In this document: in pieces, positions 4,709-9,073 of the stretch
Layout of the letters: each line of letters starts with the position of its first letter
How positions within the stretch are numbered: the first letter of the stretch is position 1
Origin: DASWVC01 sp036401335
GTDB lineage: Bacteria; Verrucomicrobiota; Verrucomicrobiia; Chthoniobacterales; JAFAMB01
Assembly: GCA_036401335.1 (NCBI GenBank)
Contig: DASWVC010000009.1
Location: 1-9,073 of the forward strand
DNA length: 9,073 nt
Direction: 5' to 3'
Notes under the pieces: generated by a model
The model's database searches: none
What the model saw: the letters and a program-made list of their open reading frames with translations, nothing else
What the model was told of the DNA's origin: nothing
Program-made: the position numbers and the translations under genes

Positions 4709-6277
4709 CTACCTGCTTCGCAGGTCTTGGAAGGCTGGTCCGAGGCACGCGATGGTGTCGGTGGGAAGCATGGCTTCCTCGGACTGCCGACGAACGGCCA
4801 GCTCTGAAGCCCGCCCGCAGAGCCATGCGCCGAGCCGGGCTGCATCGTAACAAGAGAGCCCGCGGCCCAGCAACGCGGCGCACACGCCAGTCAGAACGTC
4901 TCCGGAACCGCCCGTGGCCTGGCCAGGCGTGCCGGTGCTGTTGTAAGCCAGCGGACGGCCTTTCTCCCCAATTAAGGTACGGCTGCCTTTTAACAGCAGC
5001 GTGACCGGGTACTCCGAGGTGAACCCGGTGAGGATCTCCGCCCGGGTCCGGCCTTGCGTCTGCCAGAGCCGCGCCATTTCGCCGGGGTGCGGGGTGAATA
5101 GCCGGGGGTGCTGCCAACGGTGCAAGTCGGGCTTTGCCTGGGCGATCAGGTTAAGGCCATCGGCGTCAACGACCATGGGGCCGGGAAAATTTTCGATGAG
5201 GTCGAGCAGTTCAGGGCCGCGGTCATGTCCCAGCCCCGGGCCAAGGCCGATTGCGTCAAGCCGGTCATGCACGATGGCGGCATAGGTATCGACCTGCCGG
5301 ATGATGATTTCCGGAGGCAGGCTCACCGCCGTGAACGGGTAGGCTTCGGGCAGGACGTAGAGGTTAATGAGGCCACCCCCGGCCCGTGCTGCCGCGGTGG
5401 CGCAGAGGCGGGCGGCACCCGGGTAATCGCGGGAACCCGCGACGAGGCCGATGCGCCCGTATTCCCCCTTGTGCGAATCGAAATGCCGGAGTGGCGCCAG
5501 GGCTCGCAGGTTTCCCGGATAAGACACAAACGGACGGGGCGGCGAAGGGTCAGCCCTCTCGGCCAACTCAGCCAGCTCAATGATGCGCAGCCTGCCCACG
5601 TGGTCGGCAGCCTTGTCCCGGAGCAACGCGGCTTTGGGAAAGGTCACGGTCATCGTCAGATCAGCTCGGACGGTGTCCGGGTCGATGCCCTCGTCGGTTA
5701 CCCCGGTCGGCACGTCGACGGCGTACACGCGGGCGCTGAACTCCTGGCGAAGGTGGTTTAGCTCACGGGCGAGGCTGCGCACGTCGTCGCGGAGGGGAAG
5801 GCGCGTGCCGATTCCGAGGAGGCCGTCCAGCAGAATGGCGGGCACCTGGGCCGGCAAGGACGTCAGGGCACCGGGCAGCTGCCGGGCCCGATTGCTCAAC
5901 CCCCCGGCCTTTTTCCGGGCCAGGGCCGACCTTTCCTCTACCGGCCCCAAAGCCCGGACCCAAACCTCCCAACCAGCGGCTTCCAGGTGGGCCGCGGCCA
6001 CAAAGGCGTCGCCGGCATTGTGGCCCCGACCGGCAAAAACCACGCAGAGGCCGGGCGTGGATTCCTCGCGTTGGATCAGGCGGGCCATGGCCGCTCCAGC
6101 CTGATCCATCAACGCCTCACCGTCGACGCCCTCCCCGAACGCTTTCTTTTCGAGTGCCTGAATTTCCGTGGCTGAGTAGAGTGAACCGAGCATCATCCTT
6201 GTTCGGGGACAAACCGTGGGCCGGCGGTCAGGGTTGGGCGGATCGTGGTGAAATTGTGGGTTCGACGCAAACGGCAC
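4709..6277 (-). CDS. nnr: Bifunctional NAD(P)H-hydrate epimerase / ADP-dependent dehydratase
   Basis: This cytoplasmic repair enzyme restores hydrated, damaged NADH and NADPH. The N-terminal epimerase interconverts R and S forms, and the C-terminal kinase-fold dehydratase removes water using ADP. In the epimerase half (about residues 30-240), GRGHNAGDAF at 83-92 is a variant of the usual G-x-GNNGGDG loop, and VYAVDVPTGV at 184-193 is the conserved strand with its Asp. In the dehydratase half (about 255-520), IGLGPGLG is near 343, VVDADGLNLI near 369, FTPHPGEMARLW near 394, LLLKGS near 427, and the catalytic GQATGGSGDVLTGV near 452. Total size fits the YjeF fusion family. GTG 6277 has AAGG 7 bases upstream and lies 2 bp after the HU stop, suggesting coupling. 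Homology begins only near Met28/Met29 (ATG 6196 or 6193), which may be the true start. The gene ends in TAG beside the nonamer repeat. Confidence 0.93.
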   Translation of the reverse strand: MPFASNPQFHHDPPNPDRRPTVCPRTRMMLGSLYSATEIQALEKKAFGEGVDGEALMDQAGAAMARLIQREESTPGLCVVFAGRGHNAGDAFVAAAHLEAAGWEVWVRALGPVEERSALARKKAGGLSNRARQLPGALTSLPAQVPAILLDGLLGIGTRLPLRDDVRSLARELNHLRQEFSARVYAVDVPTGVTDEGIDPDTVRADLTMTVTFPKAALLRDKAADHVGRLRIIELAELAERADPSPPRPFVSYPGNLRALAPLRHFDSHKGEYGRIGLVAGSRDYPGAARLCATAAARAGGGLINLYVLPEAYPFTAVSLPPEIIIRQVDTYAAIVHDRLDAIGLGPGLGHDRGPELLDLIENFPGPMVVDADGLNLIAQAKPDLHRWQHPRLFTPHPGEMARLWQTQGRTRAEILTGFTSEYPVTLLLKGSRTLIGEKGRPLAYNSTGTPGQATGGSGDVLTGVCAALLGRGLSCYDAARLGAWLCGRASELAVRRQSEEAMLPTDTIACLGPAFQDLRSR

Positions 6278-6279
6278 GG

Positions 6280-6555
6280 CTAGACCTTGCCCCGGAAATC
6301 TCCGCCGGGGATAAATTTCACGGACTTTAACTTGGGAATCGTGATCTGCTGAAGGGTTTGCGGGCTCACGCCCCTCCGGGCTTTTCGTTCCACGACCTTG
6401 AACGTTCCGAATCCGACGAGTTGCACGTGTTTGTCCTTCTTGACCCCGGTCTTAATGCCTTCGAGGACGGCCATCACCGCCCGTTCCGCTGCTGCCTTGC
6501 TGATGCCACGGCCGAGTTGTTTCTGGACGACCGCGACCAACCCAACTTTATTCAT
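6280..6555 (-). CDS. HU/IHF-family DNA-binding protein
   Basis: HU proteins are dimeric nucleoid-associated proteins that bend and compact DNA. The 91-aa frame from ATG 6555 is family length. It has the N-terminal helical dimer part (ISKAAAERAVMAVLEGIK), the core GFGTFKVVERKARRG, the DNA-intercalating arm with SPQT, and the closing strands ITIPKLKSVKFIPG. A longer open frame runs upstream to 6789, but its extra 78 residues are Arg/Pro-rich and unlike HU, so it is rejected. No strong Shine-Dalgarno precedes 6555. The stop is two bases from the upstream start of the NAD(P)H-hydrate repair gene, so the two are probably one transcript. HU and IHF-like proteins cannot be told apart here, so no symbol is given. 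Confidence 0.92.
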   Translation of the reverse strand: MNKVGLVAVVQKQLGRGISKAAAERAVMAVLEGIKTGVKKDKHVQLVGFGTFKVVERKARRGVSPQTLQQITIPKLKSVKFIPGGDFRGKV

Positions 6556-6601
6556 GGATGGATGTTTACCATCACCGCGGGGCGTCGCTGAAGTTTGAAT
6601 T

Positions 6602-6616
6602 CGGGCCGATGGCCCG
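6602..6616. promoter_or_regulatory. Palindrome between divergent HU and carbonic anhydrase-like genes
   Basis: CGGGCC, GAT and GGCCCG form a perfect 6-bp inverted repeat in the 107-bp divergent gap, which must hold both promoters. It could be an operator or a leader hairpin. No clear -35/-10 pair was recognised on either strand. Confidence 0.3.
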
Positions 6617-6662
6617 TAACCGGGTTTGTCCCGTGATCGGTTCCGGAGCCTGAGTTCGACGC

Positions 6663-7214
6663 ATGGAACCGACGCTGCTGTGGGAACGCCTGGCCCGGAA
6701 CCTTGCCGTGCCGCCGAAGGTGGCGCCGACGGCTTTGCTCGCGCCGGGCGTCTGCCTTGTGGGCGCGGTGACGGTCGGGGAGCGCTCAAGCCTTTGGCCG
6801 GGAGTCGTGGCCCGGGCTGACCTGAATCCCATCGAAATTGGGGCGGAAACGAACCTGCAGGACGGGTGCATCCTCCACGTGGCGGACGCTTACCCGTTAA
6901 GAATCGGTGACGGCGTGAGTTGCGGCCACCGGGTGCTGCTGCACGCCTGTGCCATCGGCGCCCACGTTCTGGTGGGGATGGGTGCCTGCGTCATGGACGG
7001 GGCGGTGATCGGACCGGAAACCATCATCGGCGCACAAAGCTTGGTCACTAAAGCCATGGAAGTGCCGCCGCGGTCTTTGGTTGTCGGCAGTCCTGCACGC
7101 GTGGTTCGAACCTTGTCGTCAGCCGAGGTCGAATCGATTTATACCCTTGCCCAGAAGTACGTCGACGTGGCCCGGTATTACCGGTCGAACCCGCCCTGGC
7201 CAAAGGCCGGGTAA
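6663..7214 (+). CDS. Gamma carbonic anhydrase family protein (YrdA/PaaY-like)
   Basis: The 183-aa protein is built of hexapeptide repeats that form a left-handed beta-helix (for example IGDGVSCGH, IGAHVLVGMGACVMDGAVIG, IIGAQSLV), ending in a C-terminal helix. Members trimerise and bind metal between subunits, and true gamma carbonic anhydrases interconvert CO2 and bicarbonate. The three metal-ligand histidines are present as His72 (LQDGCILH), His89 and His94 (CGHRVLLH). The conserved Arg51/Asp53 pair (VVARADLN) and Gln66/Asp67 are also present. The acidic loop of archaeal Cam is not seen, which places it with the bacterial YrdA/CaiE/PaaY group, where activity varies. The ATG at 6663 gives a family-typical N-terminus. 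Its last 37 bases overlap the end of the convergent ABC ATPase gene. Confidence 0.93.
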   Translation: MEPTLLWERLARNLAVPPKVAPTALLAPGVCLVGAVTVGERSSLWPGVVARADLNPIEIGAETNLQDGCILHVADAYPLRIGDGVSCGHRVLLHACAIGAHVLVGMGACVMDGAVIGPETIIGAQSLVTKAMEVPPRSLVVGSPARVVRTLSSAEVESIYTLAQKYVDVARYYRSNPPWPKAG

Positions 7215-8026
7215 TCGTGATCGATGGTTTGAAGGCGGGGCAGGCGCCGGCCCATCCGCGGAACGCACTGGATCAACGCTCGCGTGTAAGGGTGTTGCGG
7301 CCTTGAGAGCACGGCCTCAGCCAGACCGGATTCCACTGCCTGCCCGCGAAACATCACTACGACCCGGTCCGCCAACCCCCGGATGATGCCGAAGTTGTGG
7401 GTGATCAGCAGGATGGACATGCCAAACCGGCGTTTAAGGTCGGCAAACAGCTCGAGAATTTGTTTTTGAACGGTGACGTCGAGGGCGGTGGTTGGTTCAT
7501 CGGCAACCAGCAACTGCGGCCGGCCGCTGAGTGCCATCGCGATCATCACACGCTGCTGCATGCCCCCGCTCAACTGAAACGGGTACGCATGAAGACGCCG
7601 GGCAGGTTCCCGGATTCCGACCTGGTCAAGCCAGAAAATGGTCTCAGCCCTTACATCGTGCACGTCCGGACGGTGGGTCCGAATGTTTTCGGCTACTTGA
7701 CTACCGATGGTCAGCACCGGGTTCAGGCTCGTGGATGGTTCCTGGAAAACGTAGGCAATCTGGCCGCCACGCACGCTCCGCAAGTCCCGGGCACCCATGC
7801 GCAGCACGGAAACGCCGTCCAGGCGCACGTCGCCCGTCGGGTAAAAGGCGGGAGGCTCCGGCAGCAAACGGGTTAGCGCCAGGGCCGCCACGGTCTTGCC
7901 GCTGCCGCTTTCACCGACGACTGCAACCGTTTCGCCCGCGCCGACGGTGAGGCACAAGCGATTCACCGCCACGGTGTCGCCGCGGCGGGAATGGAAATGG
8001 ATGGAAAGGTTTTCGACCTCAATCAC
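7178..8026 (-). CDS. ABC transporter ATP-binding protein, OppD/DppD-type, short C-terminus
   Basis: This is the nucleotide-binding subunit of a peptide/nickel-type ABC importer. All ATPase elements are present: Walker A GESGSGKT at 38-45, the Q-loop YVFQEPSTSLNPV with Gln95, signature LSGGMQQR at 152-159, Walker B LLVADEP at 172-178, and the H-loop histidine His210 in LLITHNFG. The SLNPV segment and HPYTRAL near 246 are typical of the OppD/DppD family. It has 282 aa where OppD/DppD proteins usually have about 320-340. It stops after LPRLQTIDHDYPAFG and lacks the C-terminal Pro-rich/Cys-containing tail (FHPRCP type). No permease, binding protein or OppF partner adjoins it. The GTG start at 8026 matches the usual IEVENLSIHF beginning, but no Shine-Dalgarno is seen. 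The substrate cannot be told. Confidence 0.88.
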   Translation of the reverse strand: MIEVENLSIHFHSRRGDTVAVNRLCLTVGAGETVAVVGESGSGKTVAALALTRLLPEPPAFYPTGDVRLDGVSVLRMGARDLRSVRGGQIAYVFQEPSTSLNPVLTIGSQVAENIRTHRPDVHDVRAETIFWLDQVGIREPARRLHAYPFQLSGGMQQRVMIAMALSGRPQLLVADEPTTALDVTVQKQILELFADLKRRFGMSILLITHNFGIIRGLADRVVVMFRGQAVESGLAEAVLSRPQHPYTRALIQCVPRMGRRLPRLQTIDHDYPAFGQGGFDR

Positions 8027-8034
8027 GAAAGGGA

Positions 8035-8224
8035 TTGTAACAATTGTATGAGTTGTATCAATGAAGGGGGCGTTTCATGGCCGCACTGCATCACGGCTAC
8101 CAACCGAGTTAGCTCGGGCATGCAGCTGGGTTATCCGGCGGAGGGGGCGTCATTTCTGAAGGCAGGCACGCCCTTGCCTTTCTCTTCATCGGTACAACTG
8201 ATACAATTCATACAATTGTTATAA
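8035..8224. repeat. Nonamer-arm inverted repeat element, copy 2
   Basis: This fills most of the 200-bp gap between the ABC ATPase start and the YihY-type gene stop. The left arm (8035-8061) is TTGTAACAA, TTGTATGAG, TTGTATCAA. The right arm, on the minus strand (8224-8189), is TTATAACAA, TTGTATGAA, TTGTATCAG, TTGTACCGA. The first 27 bases of the arms match at 24 positions, and both are followed inward by TGAAG. The interior (8062-8188) has no convincing gene. It holds a hairpin CCGAG-TTAG-CTCGG at 8104-8117, a stem AAGGCA/TGCCTT at 8159-8180 followed by TCTCTTC, and a direct repeat AGGGGGCGT at 8065-8073 and 8142-8150. The whole may be a small non-autonomous element or a structured RNA. Confidence 0.7.
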
Positions 8225-8226
8225 TT

Positions 8227-9073
8227 CTACCGTCCGGTATCGACCGGCACGGCGCGGCGGTCTGACCGACGGCCGGTAAACGGCTTCCGAAAAAAGACGT
8301 GGCTGGTGGCGGAAAGGCAGCCGCCGAAAATGATGATCACGCCGGCGACGTAGATCCAGAGGAGCAACCCCATGATTGAACCAAACACCCCGTAAATGGC
8401 GTTGCTGTTGAACGTGTTCAGGTACCAGGTCAGGACGGCTTGGCTCAGCTTCAGCAGCAAGGTGGTGAGGAGTGCCGCGACCCAGATTCGCCGGATCCGA
8501 GACCGGTGCCTGGGGGCCAGTCGGAAGAACACGAGGATTCCCAGGAACAAGAGAATGGTTGGGAACAGGGCGGCAACGATATTGAGCCCGGCGTCGAGGC
8601 TCAACATCGGAAACCATTGCTTGAGATGATCGAAAACCGCAGGGGCGAGGACGCCGACGATAAGGCCTACGACAAAGATGCCTGTCATCATCAGGTTTCG
8701 GAGCGGTAGCTTCCACCAGTTGTAATCGGCCTGCCTCCACGCCCGGTTCACGCCTATCACCAACGCCTGAAAAAAGCGTAGTGAACCCCAGATCAATGCC
8801 ACGATGCTGAACAGCCCCGCCTTCCAACCGTTACTAAGCACTCCCACCACGGTGGAAAGGATAAGCAAACGGTCTTTCTGCTGCAGCGGCGTAAAGCTTC
8901 CGATTTGGTTTACGATGTTCTGCGCCATGGCGAGCCGATCCTGCACGAAAAAGGTTGCGACAGCGACCGCGAGGAGGATGAGCGGGAACAACGAAAAAAA
9001 AGCGTAATAGGCGAAAGAAGCCGCGCATTGTTCCCCGTTGATGTCATTATAGCGCCCGGCTGCCCGCTTGATG
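8227..9073 (-). CDS. YihY/BrkB-type integral membrane protein, 5' end outside window
   Basis: The frame is open to the right window edge, with no stop from 9072 down to the TAG at 8229-8227. At least 281 residues are visible and the start codon is missing. The region around 9002-9030 encodes QCAASFAYYAFFSLFPLILL, which is the conserved first membrane segment of the YihY family (formerly thought to be RNase BN). A start at the TTG 8991 would cut this segment in half and is therefore wrong. Further hydrophobic segments include MMTGIFVVGLIVGVLAPAVF, ILLFLGILVFF and GLLLWIYVAGVIIIFGG, giving about six membrane helices in all. The conserved IYGVFGSIMGLLLW motif is present. The C-terminus is a short basic tail. 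The function of the family is unproven. The gene ends in TAG, directly followed by the nonamer repeat arm. Confidence 0.9.
   Translation of the reverse strand, partial: IKRAAGRYNDINGEQCAASFAYYAFFSLFPLILLAVAVATFFVQDRLAMAQNIVNQIGSFTPLQQKDRLLILSTVVGVLSNGWKAGLFSIVALIWGSLRFFQALVIGVNRAWRQADYNWWKLPLRNLMMTGIFVVGLIVGVLAPAVFDHLKQWFPMLSLDAGLNIVAALFPTILLFLGILVFFRLAPRHRSRIRRIWVAALLTTLLLKLSQAVLTWYLNTFNSNAIYGVFGSIMGLLLWIYVAGVIIIFGGCLSATSHVFFRKPFTGRRSDRRAVPVDTGR

Noticed and set aside
5108..6104. Long plus-strand open frames opposite the hydrate-repair gene
   Set aside because: They are antisense shadows of a gene with intact catalytic motifs throughout.
6556..6789. N-terminal extension of the HU gene to 169 aa
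   Set aside because: The extra residues are low-complexity Arg/Pro/Ser with no HU similarity, and would overlap the start of the divergent gene.
7991..8224. 77-aa plus-strand frame across the second repeat element
   Set aside because: It begins antisense within the ABC gene and its end is simply translated nonamers (QLIQFIQLL). No ribosome-binding site or family match was recognised.
8027..8226. Full transposon with target-site duplication
   Set aside because: The bases directly outside the two arms do not match as a duplication, and no transposase is encoded inside.
4605..8230. CRISPR array, given the periodic short repeats
   Set aside because: The units are 9 bp in direct tandem without spacers and are arranged as inverted arms. 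No cas genes are present.
8219..8827. 202-aa minus-strand frame inside the YihY-type gene
   Set aside because: It is an out-of-frame shadow of the hydrophobic YihY frame and is Arg/Pro-rich.

Overview
The window looks like a chromosomal piece of a GC-rich, motile, Gram-negative-type bacterium. Useful clues are the futalosine-route menaquinone enzyme MqnE, the FliA/FlgN/CsrA flagellar-regulation trio and the style of the ECF sigma factor. Together these are compatible with Verrucomicrobiota or a neighbouring PVC lineage. That placement is inference from gene style; no rRNA or other decisive marker is present. Most of the window is core housekeeping DNA on the minus strand, with compact intergenic gaps that hold the more unusual signals.

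Layout. 1-456: a small exported Ig-like/DUF11-type protein whose reading frame is broken by one base in a C5 run. 457-647: non-coding, with two strong hairpins. 648-732 (-): tRNA-Leu(UAA). 798-2332 (-): csrA, a flgN-like chaperone gene and fliA, transcribed in the order fliA > flgN > csrA. A near-consensus sigma-54 promoter (2362-2377) sits just upstream of fliA, and a perfect 25-bp dyad lies about 130 bp further upstream. 2507-2532 holds a terminator for mqnE, which occupies 2717-3964 (-). A dyad/hairpin separates mqnE from a divergent ECF sigma factor gene (4012-4605, +). 4709-6277 (-): the bifunctional NAD(P)H-hydrate repair enzyme, preceded two bases away by an HU-family protein gene (6280-6555, -). 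6663-7214 (+): a gamma-class carbonic anhydrase-like protein, overlapping convergently with an orphan OppD/DppD-type ATPase (7178-8026, -). 8227-9073 (-): a YihY/BrkB-type membrane protein running off the window.

How the genes relate. The flagellar trio gives a readable regulatory cascade. Sigma-54 plus an unseen enhancer-binding protein would switch on fliA. FliA would then activate late flagellar genes located elsewhere, FlgN would chaperone hook-filament junction proteins, and CsrA would control translation, perhaps including its own. HU and the nicotinamide-nucleotide repair enzyme probably share a transcript. The other genes are independent housekeeping functions.

The least expected signal is a family of 9-bp-periodic repeats (consensus TTGTATCAG). 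They form inverted terminal arms in two intergenic spaces, 4613-4707 and 8035-8224, with the arms beginning 0-7 bases after TAG stop codons. The first copy also contains an 18-base match to the universal domain IV core of signal recognition particle RNA.
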